A stretch of 64,000 bases of DNA from Cordilura impudica (Eukaryota > Arthropoda > Insecta > Diptera > Scathophagidae). Below, piece by piece: positions 21,867-32,316 of this stretch (the stretch's first letter is position 1; each line of letters begins with the position of its first letter). The DNA lies in NCBI GenBank assembly GCA_963682025.1, contig OY821519.1, positions 164,061,086 through 164,125,085 on the forward strand, given 5' to 3'. The position numbers and the translations under genes were made by a program. The notes under the pieces are model-generated. The model had not been told where the DNA came from, did no database searches, and was given only the letters and a program-made list of their open reading frames with translations.

Positions 21867-22301
21867 TTAATTGTAGAAAAACCTGTTTTTAAACTTTTTT
21901 TGTTCTGGTAGGATAATGTCTCCATAGATATCTCCTCCAAGTAATAAATCAATATCGCCAGGATTTAAAAACTCTGAATCTGCTAATTGAAATTCATTAA
22001 TATTTGGAAGTTTATCTATATTAGCTGAAACTGGTTGATAATGTGTTATTGATGGCATAACAAAAGCACTACAGTTTATTTCGAAATTAGATTCTGTTTT
22101 AGACTGAAGTAATAAATTTGCATACTTCAGTACAATGATTCCTTTATCACCTCCAACTCCGCTTATTTGTGCATATATTTTAAATGTTTGTAGCTTTAAC
22201 GTTTGTGAAGCAGTTTCCGTAATTAGAGATGCTTGAGCGCAATCGTCTAACAATGCTCTCAGAGAAAAGGTACCATTAGGTGTTTTTACATTTACACGCA
22301 T
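21867..22301 (-). pseudogene. BEL-B aspartic protease region, unusual active site
   Basis: Frame of 144 codons beginning MRVNVKTPNGTFSLRALLDD. The position of the active-site triad reads LLDDCAQASLI, where retropepsins have D-S/T-G; BEL/Pao members commonly show variants such as DQGSQ, so DDC may be a family variant or a lesion. LLLGGDIYGDIILPE near the C-terminus matches the second conserved protease motif of this superfamily. Followed by a frame break before RT. Confidence 0.7.
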
Positions 22302-22402
22302 TGTTGCTAATAGAATCTGCGGTTTAGCAAGTGTACCACATTGTACTGTTATATTAGCAGAGCTTTCTGCTGACTGCGTCGTATCTTTTTTATTTGAAGC
22401 TG

Positions 22403-23660
22403 CTAGATCGAATTTGATTGTCTTGTGCCTTGATAAGATAATTCATTGTGTATTATTGTGTGATGTTTTTGATGGCAAGTATGACAACGAGCTGCTGAGC
22501 GACACTCTTTACTAAAATGGCCAATGTTCAAACAATTATGGCAAATTCCTTTTGATTTAATGAGTTCACGTTTGGCAGATGAGGACATTGTTTCGAATTT
22601 GAAACATTTGTACAATAGATGTCGGTTCTTGCAACATGGACAGTTACTATCATTATTTGTAGTTGTTAAATGAATATTTTTTCGAAAAGAATTTCTTGAT
22701 ATTGGTTGATGTTTTACTCGCGGAGTAAAATACGTTGGCTTTGCAATTGATTCAAGAGTCCTAAATGAAGTTTCCAAAAAACCAAAAAGTTCATTAATTT
22801 GTGGAATCTCAATCGTGGCTTTTACGGATTGTTCCCATTCTTTTCTAGCTTGGGTATCAAGGCGATTGACTGTTATATAAACTATAATAGCATCATAGTT
22901 TTCCCTAGTAACACCCAATGTATTTAATAAAGCTAAGCAGTTACTGTAGTGTCCAAGATCATTTGTATACTTTCGGCTGTACCATTTGAGGCGGGAATTG
23001 AAAAAAGTTTAGTTAAAAGAGTGTTTACAATTTTTCTTTTATTATGGTATCGTCTATTAAGCGCATCCCAGGCTAATTCGTAATTTTCTTCAGATGCTGG
23101 ATACTCGTTATATCCAGGGGAGTAGCAGAACAGGAACCTTTAAGAAAATAATACTTTTGTATTTTAGACAATGATGCGTTGTTATGTACCAATGTTATAA
23201 ACATATCTCTGTATGCAACCCATGTTAAATAGTCACCAGAAAAATTAGGTATATCAATTTTTGGCAATCGAGGTTCAGCTGGTATGGTTATATTTGGTCT
23301 TGTAGACGAAGCATGAAATGTACTCGAATGGAACGTAGGTGAGTGAGGTTGCTGTGCATCAGAAATAATATCTAGTAATCTCCCCTTTTACATTTGAAAA
23401 AAGTCTTGAAAATCGTCGTAGGTTTCTTCAGAAAAATAAGGGACATCATCCGACTTATTAGATTTTTCGCGAATTATGCTAATAAGTTGGTAATGGGTGT
23501 CGTTAAATTGTTGAGATATACCATCTACTGTTTCAAGAATACTCTGAGCATAACCTCGGGTCTTAAGTTCCCTCGGTTTACTATCAAACCTTTCTGCGGT
23601 TCTTTTCAAATTATTGAACAGCCCTCGCTGTTCTTCTATTATTATTGATATATCTTCCAT
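22403..23660 (-). pseudogene. BEL-B gag with three zinc knuckles
   Basis: Minus-strand pieces: 23660-23388 (start MEDISIIIEEQRGLFNNLKR, 90 codons, ends at a stop), 23267-23073 (PKIDIPNFSGDYLTWVAYRD, the conserved BEL gag motif), and 22918-22403 (171 codons). The last has ENYDAIIVYITVNRLD and three Cys/His motifs: CPCCKNRHLLYKC, CHNCLNIGHFSKEC and CHTCHQKHHTIIH. One stop and at least two frameshifts break it. ATG at 23660 is the likely start because a clear gag N-terminus begins there. Confidence 0.85.
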
Positions 23661-24028
23661 AATTATAAATAAATTAAATTGATTTTATACATACGGTTAT
23701 GGGTACGTCAGTAACAAACCAATTCACGGCAATCCAATTATTAATTTTAAGGCAGCACAACCAACTCTGTTTCAAACAAGGCAAATGTAAAGCAGGTGGA
23801 TATGTCTCTATTCCGATAGTCGAAAGGAATTCCAATACACAAAGTTTGAGACGTCATCAATGTTCAACAGTATATTTTATTTCCAGACAGCTAATTTACA
23901 GAATAGTATATTCACCTTCAAAGTCAATTCAAGGTCGTTAACAGGTTTCAAAAAGTTAATTAAATTACAATCCAAAGGTTTTTCCTTTTTTTATTTAATC
24001 TCGTTGACAGCTTATATGGGATAATATT

Positions 24029-24047
24029 TCCCGGGTTTCGGCATCAA
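24029..24047 (-). other. candidate primer-binding site of BEL-B
   Basis: On the minus strand, six bases after the 5' LTR, the sequence reads ttgatgccgaaacccggg, one mismatch from the tggtgccgaaacccggg type of tRNA-complementary site. Stretch 23661-24028 is otherwise a short non-coding leader. Confidence 0.6.
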
Positions 24048-24053
24048 TTTTAA

Positions 24054-24435
24054 TGTATGAGAATTAATCAAAACTACGATTTTGATTTACTATTGAAATT
24101 TTTATTATTAGTTATAAGCAGCACGGCTTTACTAGTTTTATTTTCGGTTTTAAATTTGCAGCAAGGCAGTTGACTTTTCAATTGAAAGTTTAATGCAAGA
24201 ATAAGAAATATTAATTTTTATGTTACAAAGCAAAGGCAAATTAATATTAACAACAAAACAAAATACCGCTATAAATTTGGAGTATTTGTATATAACAATA
24301 TAAGTGTACAATTTACGATATTAGTAGCAAGCGAAGAAATTAAAGTAACAAGTTATGAAAGTTAGACTGAGAATATTAAACCCCTATTGGAAATAACAAG
24401 TTGTTCATAAATAAATATAATATAAATCTCGAACA
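24054..24435 (-). repeat. BEL-B 5' LTR (382 bp)
   Basis: Partner of 17920-18301; same length, TG...CA ends, seven substitutions. Directly followed by the ccatg target duplication and by BEL-A gag. Confidence 0.95.
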
Positions 24436-24440
24436 CCATG

Positions 24441-25200
24441 AGTTTAAAAATTGTAAAAGCGTTCACGTGTGTTTTCTTTGTAAGTTGAACCATCATTCGC
24501 TTTTACACAGAGATAACCAATCTTCTAGGCCCATATCCGGCACTCCGGTACCACTCAACCCCCCTAACTGTACCCCAGTTTTTGTTCCTAGAAGTTCCGG
24601 TGATCCCACTTATAGCCGCTCTCAACCCTCTAGCAACTCTGATGATGGACCTTCTACTTCGTCAGCAACCCGTTCGTTCCAAGCCTACAACACTCAGTTA
24701 GAGTCTAACATACTTTCGACAGTTCTGTTAGGTACAACGGTCTGTGAAGTGGATACTCAAGATGTAATAAGCTCTGCACGAGCATTAATCGACCCAGCCT
24801 CTCAAGCAACCTTCATTTCAAAAAGGTTGCAAAGAAAGCTTTCTATCCCCATATGGTCTACTCCGATGACCGAAGTTACTGGCCTTAATGGGAGTGTGGC
24901 CGCGACCTGCCTTCCGTCGCATCTTTTATCAACCACATCGAGTTAAATACTCAACTAGCCCGATTTTGGGAACTTGAAGAAGTTCCACCAGCGGCTCGCT
25001 TAACTGAAATTGAAGACTGTTGTGACAAACTTTATCGGACAACTACATACAGAAATTCGGAAGATCGTTATGTGGTATCACTCCCGTTTAAGCACGAGTT
25101 TCCAAGATATTTATCTTTAGTCAATTCCCGGAATATAGCTCTTTCGCAATTTATGCGAAACGAGGCAAGACTTATGAAAAACCCCGAACTAAAAGCATGA
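24441..25200 (+). pseudogene. BEL-A gag end, protease and start of RT
   Basis: Right after the ccatg duplication, frame 24401-24946 (native part from 24436) reads CKSVHVCFLCKLNHHSLLHRD, the last gag knuckle, then a Ser/Pro/Thr-rich linker. The protease follows: ARALIDPASQATFISKRLQ, with D-P-A at the active site, a BEL-like variant. The frame ends at 24946. The next segment (about 24950-25200), in another frame with a stop at 25198, carries ARFWELEEVPPAAR and RYVVSLPFKHEF, the region that leads into BEL RT. Part of the protease C-terminus seems deleted at about 24905-24950. Confidence 0.75.
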
Positions 25201-26100
25201 TATGACGATCTGATTAATGAGTACATTGTTTTAGGACATATGCGTGAAATAGCCCCCCGAATTTTGAAACTTCGTGCTATTATGCCCCATATTGCTGTCA
25301 TTAAGCCAGATAGTGTTACTACGAAACTTCGAGTAGTATTTAACTCATCAAGTCCTTCAGCAAATGGCATATGTTTAAACAGTGTTTTGTTCTCCGGTCC
25401 TGTGTTACAAGCGGACCTTACTGTTTTAATTCTCCGTTGACGTTTTTATCGCTTCGTGTTTAATGCCGACTTTGAGAAAATGTACAGGCAAATACTGGTT
25501 CATCCCGATCATACCACATATCAAAGGATTCTTTTCCGGCGTAATCCTGAAGATAATATTAAAGACTACGAGCTGAATACGGTAACGTTTGGAGTGAATT
25601 GTGCTCCGTATCTTGCTATAAAAACACTAGTCCAGCTAGCTAGCGATTGTAAAGCTCGTAGTCCCGCGGCGCCTGAGATTTTAGAAAATCACATATATGT
25701 CGATGACGTACTGGCTGCCTCGCATGAACTAGCCGATGGTCTGAGTAAGCGCGACGAATTCACTGAAGTCCTTCAATCAGCGGGTTTCGTTCTGCGGAAA
25801 TTCACCGCTAATCATCTCCGTCTTTTGAAAAATATACCCGAAGAAAATCTGCTTGATGCAGATTTCTTAAAATTCTCCGACGCCAGTGCTACTAAAACCC
25901 TAGGGTTGCGATGGAATGCTCAAACTGCTATTTTAAACTCGTCTCGCAGCCAGGTAAAAATGTGGTCACTAAGCGTGCGGTCTTGTCCGAAATAGCAAAA
26001 CTGTTTGATCCCTCAGGTTGGCTTTCTCCCAAAATAATTGTTGCAAAGATGATAATGCAACATATATGGAAGGACAAGACAGATTGGGATGACGTTTGAG
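25201..26100 (+). pseudogene. BEL-A reverse transcriptase
   Basis: Motifs in order: TTKLRVVFNSSSPSANG (25240-25437 frame), a stop at 25438-25440, then frame 25456-25995 with FNADFEKMYRQILVH (first Asp), TVTFGVNCAPYLAIK and ENHIYVDDVLAASH (YVDD), then a frameshift near 25950 into LFDPSGWLSPKIIV (25911-26099). One stop and one frameshift interrupt a domain that otherwise keeps its catalytic residues. It would copy BEL-A RNA into DNA in the particle. Confidence 0.87.
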
Positions 26101-26159
26101 TCCTCTAACTTTGGTTCAATGACACGCTTTTCTCGACGACTACCCGAATATTGAGAAAA

Positions 26160-26518
26160 TATTTATTCCAAGATGGGTGAACTTTCATCCCGAGAATGAT
26201 ATCGAGATCCACGGGTTTTGCGAGAATGATATCGAGATCCACGGGTTTTGCGATGCTTCTGAGAAGGCATATGCAGCAGCACTCTATGTTCGCACCGTCT
26301 CTTCCCCGATTGAGATAAAATCGCATTTACTTGCTTCGAAAACAAAAGTAGCTCCAGTCAAATTTGAGTCTTTTCCCCGACTAGAACTCTGTGAAGCGGC
26401 GTTAATGGCAAAAATGGTTGACTCATTGAATAGTCAGTTGAAATTTCCCAAGGAGAAAATTTATCTCTGAACTGACTCCACTATTGTCTTAGCTTGGCTG
26501 AGAAAAGAGTCATGTGAT
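26160..26518 (+). pseudogene. BEL-A RNase H region with an in-frame 30-bp duplication
   Basis: Frame 26177-26470 contains [17 protein letters not shown] (first RNase H Asp) and [14 protein letters not shown] (Glu), ending at a stop (tga, 26468-26470) that falls inside the expected TDST motif. Ten codons ([10 protein letters not shown]) are present twice in a row because of a perfect 30-bp tandem duplication at 26191-26250; it keeps the frame. The stretch 26100-26160 is out of frame. Confidence 0.82.
26191..26250 (+). repeat. perfect 30-bp tandem duplication in BEL-A RNase H
   Basis: The 30-mer starting cgagaatgatatcgagatcc occurs at 26191-26220 and again at 26221-26250 with no difference. 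Confidence 0.97.
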
Positions 26519-28266
26519 TTGCCGACTTTTGTTGCGAATAGAGTTGCGTTGATTATTAGAAAAGTTGGAAACGAGAATTGGTCTCACGTGGTTTCCAAGG
26601 ATAACCCCGCCGATCTGACAAGTCGTGGATCTCTTGGTCATGACTTAATTGATAAATCGTTATGGTGGCATGGTCCTCAATGGCTATCGAAACCAAAGAG
26701 CGACTGGCCTCAGAAAGCAATTAGTCTTCATTCTCATTTGGAATGTATTAAGTCGGATAGGGAATTAAAGAAACCAATTGATATACTACACAAGTATTCA
26801 AATTTACCCCGAGCAATGAAAATTATTGCATATTGGTTTCGGTTGTTGCATTTTCTCCGTGTGCACAACGGTTTGTACCCGACTTTAGAAGTAACCCAGA
26901 AGGAAATTAAGTCTGTGAGGGATCGATTGATTATTTTACGCCAGCGAACTTATCTCTCCGAATATGAGCTTTTGGCTAAAGGACTACCTTTGGCCTCGAA
27001 GAGTAATTTATTGTCCTTGAAACCTTTTATTGACTCCGATGGATTCATCAGAATGAACGGTCGGCTAATTCAAGGCCCAGGTTTGGCATATAATGAAAGG
27101 TACCCGAAGATCCTGCCTTACGATGGTCAGTTCACAAAGTTGTTCGTAAAACATGTACACGAATGTTCGATCCATGGCGGACAGCCGTTGATGATGCACT
27201 TGATAAGAATGGAATTTTGGATTCCTAATCTGAAGAATCTTGTTCGTGGGACAGTTCGTAATTGTACGAAGTGCGTTTTGTTTCAGAAGAAAACTGGACA
27301 GCAAATTATTGCTTCTCTACCCCCGGAAAGAACTGTTCTTTCAAGGCCATTTACCCATACTGGTTTAGATTTTGCTGGGCCCTTTGATATAAAATCCTAT
27401 GTAGGCAGAGGGTGCAATATTACGAAAGGTTATGTTGTAGTTTTTGTATGTTTCGCGACAAAGGCAATTCATTTAGAGGCGACAGGCGATATGTCATCCG
27501 AAACGTTTTTGGCGGCATTTGCTCGTTTTTTCGCCCGCCGCGGTTGCCCGTCCTATTTATACTCCGATAATGGGACTGCTTTTGTAGGTGCCTCAAATTT
27601 GCTCGAAGAGGACAAGAGGCGATTTGTAACATTGCTGAAAAGCAAGGTTTCCAATCAGAATAGCCTGAACATGGTGGAATGGCATTTTATTCCTCCCGGC
27701 GCTCCGCATATGGGTCGACTCTGGGAGGCGGGTGTCAAAAGTTTTAAGACGCATTTAAAGAAAATATCGAACGCACAAAAATTTACTTTTGAAGAATTTA
27801 CAACAATGCTTACCCGAATTGAGGCTTGTTTGAACTCTCGACCTCTACGCCCAATGAATGAAAGTCCTTACGAATTCACGCATTTAACTCCCGGTAATTT
27901 TTTGATTGGCGCACCCTTACTGGCTCCTCCTGAACCTGACATGTCTGTCCTGCCCATAAGTCATACGAATAGTGGCAGAAACTCAAGGTACTTCACCATT
28001 ATGCGATTCGGTGTAAGGAAGAGTACCTAAAGGAGCTGCATAGACGCGTGAAGTGGAAGTACCCGAAGAGGGAGTTTCAAGTAGGCGATGTTGTCGTTAT
28101 CCGTCAAGACAACTTGCCTCCAAACGAATGGAAACTAGGGCGCGTAGAAAAAGCATTATTAGGAATCGATTCAAAACCCCGTGTGTGTGAATTAAGAACA
28201 GCTTCTGGGATCGTAACACGGCCTATAGTAAAGCTGGTTCTTTTACCTATTTCCGAACAGCACTAA
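26519..28266 (+). pseudogene. BEL-A integrase
   Basis: Frame 26519-28030 (503 codons) covers the end of RNase H (SKDNPADLTSRG), the zinc-binding region (HVHECSIHGG ... CTKCVLFQKK) and the catalytic core: HTGLDFAGPF (Asp), YLYSDNGTAF (Asp) and MGRLWEAGVKS (Glu). It then has ACLNSRPLRPMN. A shift near 27975 moves the C-terminal domain to 28048-28266 (FQVGDVVVIRQDNLPPNEWK, then ITRP-like RPIVKLVLLP), ending with a stop at 28264-28266. Only this one shift disrupts the gene, so it is the best kept part of BEL-A. Confidence 0.9.
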
Positions 28267-28322
28267 TTTCTTACTTTTTTTCTCTTCTTTTTTCGTCTTC
28301 CATTCTTTTCCCCCAAGGTATA

Positions 28323-28631
28323 ATGTCGTCAGTATCACGCCGTCTCGAAGTTCACCGTCCTGCGGCTGAAGCCCCAGTCCCTGCCAAAACAATAGCCGAG
28401 ATCGGACAAAGCGGTCCAACTTGCCGGCTATGTAAGAAAAACCATCCTCTCCGGAAGTATTTTCGTTTTAAGCGGATGTCGGTAGACGAAAGAATACAGA
28501 CCGTCAAGCGACTTAAATATTTTTTTAATTGTTTGGCCACCACTCATTTGTTGCGGAAGTGCGATAGTCGGATAAGGTGTCTTGAGTGTCTCGAAGAGCA
28601 CCATACGCTCTTGCACCGATTTCGTCAATAG
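28323..28631 (+). CDS. BEL-A third ORF: nucleocapsid-like zinc-knuckle protein downstream of pol
   Basis: An intact 102-codon ORF with its own ATG, starting 57 bp after the pol stop. It contains CRLCKKNHPLRKYF, SVDERIQTVKRLKYFFNCL and CLECLEEHHTLLHRF. The same pattern (C-x-L-C-x4-HPLR, SVDER-x2-TVKR, NCLAT, C-x2-C-x4-HH-x-LLHR) is in BEL-A's own gag knuckle region at about 17795-17930 and 24441-24510, so this ORF is a second copy of the nucleocapsid module. Some Cys positions differ (YF where gag has C). A role in nucleic-acid binding is inferred only. It could be a subgenomic product or a captured gag fragment. Confidence 0.7.
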   Translation: MSSVSRRLEVHRPAAEAPVPAKTIAEIGQSGPTCRLCKKNHPLRKYFRFKRMSVDERIQTVKRLKYFFNCLATTHLLRKCDSRIRCLECLEEHHTLLHRFRQ

Positions 28632-28953
28632 CAAAATTCTAGTCTTCAACGTGGTGAGAAAAGAAAGGCAAAGAGCACGAAAACAGCAACGGCCTAGTGC
28701 TAAACCACCCCAGCAAAACCAGCAAACCCAGAAACTTCAACCGCGTAAGGGCCGGCAATGCTGTAACAAGCAGCGCAGGCGACCATCCACTCGGGACAAA
28801 GTTTTTAAAATTTATTTCTTTATTATTTTTTTCCTATTCCCATACATATTTTTATATTTAATTTTTTTTTTTATAAATAATTGTTAATGAATTAGATGTT
28901 TCCTTAGTACCCTGCGAATATTCCTTGTCCCCACTTGTTGCACCCGTGCAAGG
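28632..28953 (+). other. BEL-A 3' untranslated region with a basic frame
   Basis: After the third ORF another frame (to 28887) encodes a Lys/Arg/Gln-rich stretch (RQRARKQQRPSAKPPQQNQ) that may be its shifted C-terminus, followed by a T-rich run (28800-28880). It ends in the purine-rich caaggg that forms the polypurine tract together with gggcg and gga after the Transib insertion. Confidence 0.5.
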
Positions 28954-28958
28954 GGGCG

Positions 28959-28997
28959 CACTGTGGTCAATATTTTGAGATAGCGGCCAAAACTCCT
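28959..28997 (+). repeat. Transib left terminal inverted repeat, RSS-like
   Basis: Heptamer CACTGTG, then 23 bases (gtcaatatt...gcggcc), then aaaactcct. It matches the right end at 31 of the first 37 positions. The heptamer-23-nonamer layout is that of a 23-RSS. Confidence 0.9.
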
Positions 28998-29509
28998 TTT
29001 GGTTTTTGTTCTCCGATTTTAAAGTTATTAGACTCATATGAAAGTAGACAGTAGTAAACCTCGGGAGCCAAAAAGTTAGAACTCTATTTCAACTATTTCA
29101 CTGAGAACAGGGTGGTCCAAAATGGGCTTTTTCAGAATTTAGAAAATTTATGATATTTTTAGTTAATTTTTAAAGTTTAAATGATCATAACTTTTTTGTT
29201 TTTCAAGATTTTTGGACGAAATAAATTTTGTGTTGTAACTTAACTTATTTCCTATTACTGGTAAAAAAAATTGAAGTTCTACTATTTTCAGAACAATTTA
29301 AATTTTTTTTTTAAAAAAGGTCAAATTTCTCGGAAATTTCCTACTTCATAGAGCACAACTCCTGTGAGTCAAGCTGAGTCAAAACACAAATTTACTATTT
29401 TGTAGTCCTAACTCTCCCCTACATTCCTATATATACATGTCCATGCATCGGGACTGCACTTTTTGAGCTACAGCAATGTTTCTGACCCAAGGTAAGATAT
29501 TCGGTACAA

Positions 29510-29746
29510 ATGCACGTCATATTTTTTGAGAAGTTATTTGTATGTGAAAGTGGCTATTATGCATATATTTTCATGAAATTTTGGACAAGAGTTCTTATTG
29601 ACCCAAAAAATAATTCTGTTGAAATTAGGAGAAGTTGGCCCATATTTGGACCTAGTCCACATAGAAGGGTGTATCAAAATTTTGACAAAAATGACAATAG
29701 AACTCTCAAATTATGTGGTATCTGGCAATTCATTTGGAAAAGGTAA
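29510..29746 (+). CDS. unrecognised 78-codon ORF in the Transib 5' region
   Basis: Starts at ATG 29510 and includes RSWPIFGPSPHRRVYQNFD; its end overlaps the first 168-bp unit and stops at tag-like sequence just after a splice-donor-like ggtaaaaaag. It could be an upstream exon of the transposase gene or chance. No family is recognised. The rest of 28998-29509 is AT-rich without a feature. Confidence 0.3.
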   Translation: MHVIFFEKLFVCESGYYAYIFMKFWTRVLIDPKNNSVEIRRSWPIFGPSPHRRVYQNFDKNDNRTLKLCGIWQFIWKR

Positions 29747-30185
29747 AAAAGATTTTATTGCCATCTAATATTACACAACTTAAATACGTGAAAATTGCAA
29801 ATAAATTTAAAACCAATGGAAATAACTGGTAAAACCAAGTACCTTTTATATTATTGCCAGTACCTGTTAACTCTCAAATTATGTGGTATCTAGCAATTCA
29901 TTTGGAAAAGGTAAAAAAGATTTTATTGCCATCTAATATTACACAACTTAAATACGTGAAAATTGCAAATAAATTTAAAACCAATGGAAATAACTGGTAA
30001 AACCAAGTACCTTTTATATTATTGCCAGTACCTGTTAACTCTCAAATTATGTGGTATCTAGCAATTCATTTGGAAAAGGTAAAAAAGATTTTATTGCCAT
30101 CTAATATTACACAACTTAAATACGTGAAAATTGCAAATAAATTTAAAACCAATGGAAATAACTGGTAAAACCAACTACCTGTTAT
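29701..30185 (+). repeat. three 168-bp tandem units upstream of the Transib transposase
   Basis: Units starting aactctcaaattatgtggta lie at 29701, 29869 and 30037, a period of exactly 168 bp; the third is shortened at about 30185. Copies differ at only a few positions. Each has ttggaaaaggtaaaaaagat, a splice-donor-like sequence. Confidence 0.93.
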
Positions 30186-30283
30186 ATTATGTTTCAAAGA
30201 GGTAAAAAAGATCATGTTGAAACTTCGAGCAATAGTATATTAATCCATGCATTCATTTTTTTTTCTTCATTATTGTTTAAACA

Positions 30284-32316
30284 ATGGCTAAATTCAGTTA
30301 TAGTGTTCTATCTGATATATATTTTGAACGGAAAGATGAAAACGACATTATTTTACATATAATGAATAATCCATTCTTCAAAATATGCGACAAACAAGAA
30401 CTTAAAATTCATAACTTAAAAATAAAAAACTTTTTAAATACTTTAAGAAAACGGTGCAATCAATGTTCCAGAAACAAGAAATTGTTTTACTCACGCAACC
30501 AAGAATGGCTAAGAAATAAAGTTATTTTTAAAAAGCCATCAGTAACTACCACGGAAACTGGAAAAGGTGGTCGACCAGCAAAGCCAATTGATAATTGTAG
30601 TGAAAGATCACGAAGACGCAAGCTTAAACATATCAATGAAGAAGTTTCTTGTAGCATCATAAAGGATTCATTTCTGCTTCAAATTCAACCATCGAAAACT
30701 AAAAAGGGTAAAATTGCTATCATTGAAAAAATAGTGGAAACAAGCCCCAGACGCACAAAAAGGATTTTAGAAAGTATGCCGACACCAACTGAAGAAAATA
30801 AATTTACTCCAGAAGAAGCATTTGCACTTTTTTTGGATTTGAAAATGACTAAAAACCAATATACAGAATTGCGGAAGCGAACCAATGAAAAAAATTGTGG
30901 AATTTTTCCATCATATCGAGATATAGTTTCTGCCAAAAAAGATTGCTTACCTTCACCAACTGCTATTAGTGTAACTTCAAGTTCAGCAGAAATAAAATTG
31001 CAGGATCTTCTTGAACACACTGCAGAACGATTATTAAAGACATTTGATGCTGACTATTTAAAGAAGTTTAAAAATTGCAGCATGACTTTAATTTCTAAAT
31101 GGGGATGTGATGGGTCCTCTGGCCAGAAACAATACAAACAATGTAATGCGGAAAATTCATCAGATGCCAATTTATTCATGATTTCTTTCGTTCCATAACG
31201 TTTAACAAAAACTTATATTGGTTCAGAGCCGTCAACTAGTAGAGCTGCAGAGATAGATGTATGGAAGAATGAAATTCCCTCGTCAACAAAATTTTGTAGA
31301 CCAATAAAGTTTGCTTACAAAAAGGAGACTCAAGATGTCATAGATGAAGAAGTTCGAAAAATAAATGATTAAATTAAAGAACTTCAACCAGTAACATTTA
31401 AATTTGATGACCAAGACATTGAAGTAAATTTTAAAATGTGTCTCACAATGATTGATGGAAAAGTTGCACAAGCTTTAACCAAAACAAAGTCATCGTCAAG
31501 CTGCACCATATGCCAAAAAACATCAAGTCAATTGAGCCAACCACCAACACAAGACGATAGTTTTAATGAAGCATATGAATTTGGAATGTCACCTCTTCAT
31601 GCTAGAATTCGTTTTATGGAGGATATTCTTAAATTGGGATACGATTTGGAATTTGGCCCGTTAGGCGAAACAGTGAGAAACAACAAAGAAAATTTGGAAA
31701 AAAGAAAGCAAAAAAAAAAGATATTCAAGAAAAATACCGTGAGATAGGCCTTATAATTGACCAGCCAAAGCAAGGAGAAGGAAATTCTAATGATGGAAAC
31801 ACAGCAAGGAGATTTTTTTCCGATACAGAAACTGCAGCTTCTATAACTGGAGTAGATTATGATTTAATACGACGATTCCAAATCATATTACAAGTTATAG
31901 CATGTAGCAAAAAGATAGATGCAAAAAAATTTGGTCAGTATGCTAATGAGACAGCAACCCTTTATAACCAAAAATATTCTTGGAGACATATGCCAACCAC
32001 AGTTCACAAAATTTTGTTCCATGGGGAACAAATAATTCAGCACAATATGCTTCCAATTGGAGATCTCTCAGAAGAAGCCCAAGAAAAAAGGAACAAAGAC
32101 TACAGATTCTTTCGCGAGCACAATACAAGAAAAATTTCCAGATATTGTACTAATGAAGATCTTATTAATATTTTGTTGTGCACATCAGACCCATATATGT
32201 CCAGTATTCGACAAAAATGGAAATCAACCTCATTAGAGTTAGATGAAGAAGCTAAACAACTACTGCAAAATGAAAATCAAAGCTATTTGGAAGAAATTTT
32301 TACTAATATTGTTTAA
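30284..32316 (+). pseudogene. Transib transposase (RAG1-like DDE recombinase)
   Basis: Frame from ATG 30284 runs 304 codons to a stop at 31196-31198, then continues in the same frame through a second stop near 31369-31371 to about 31710. In the A-rich run there the frame shifts, and the rest lies in the frame ending at 32316. Catalytic candidates: Asp276 in KWGCDGSSG (codon 31109-31111), Asp in TMIDGKVAQAL (31454-31456) and Glu in LSEEAQEKRNKDY (32083-32085), aligned by pattern with RAG1 D600, D708 and E962. CRPIKFAYKKET, CTICQ and SPLHARIRFMED are further Transib motifs. It cuts at the CAC of the ends and joins them to a GC-rich target. Confidence 0.9.

Larger units (their letters stand above)
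17920..24435 (-). mobile_element. BEL-B: BEL/Pao LTR retrotransposon, minus strand, inside BEL-A gag
   Basis: A 6,516-bp insertion with two 382-bp direct LTRs (17920-18301, 24054-24435) and a ccatg duplication on each side. Coding order on the minus strand: gag 23660-22403, protease 22301-21867, RT 21735-20491, RNase H to integrase 20306-18340. LTRs differ at seven positions by eye, so the insertion is fairly recent. Each gene frame still carries breaks. The element lies antisense to BEL-A. Confidence 0.93.
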
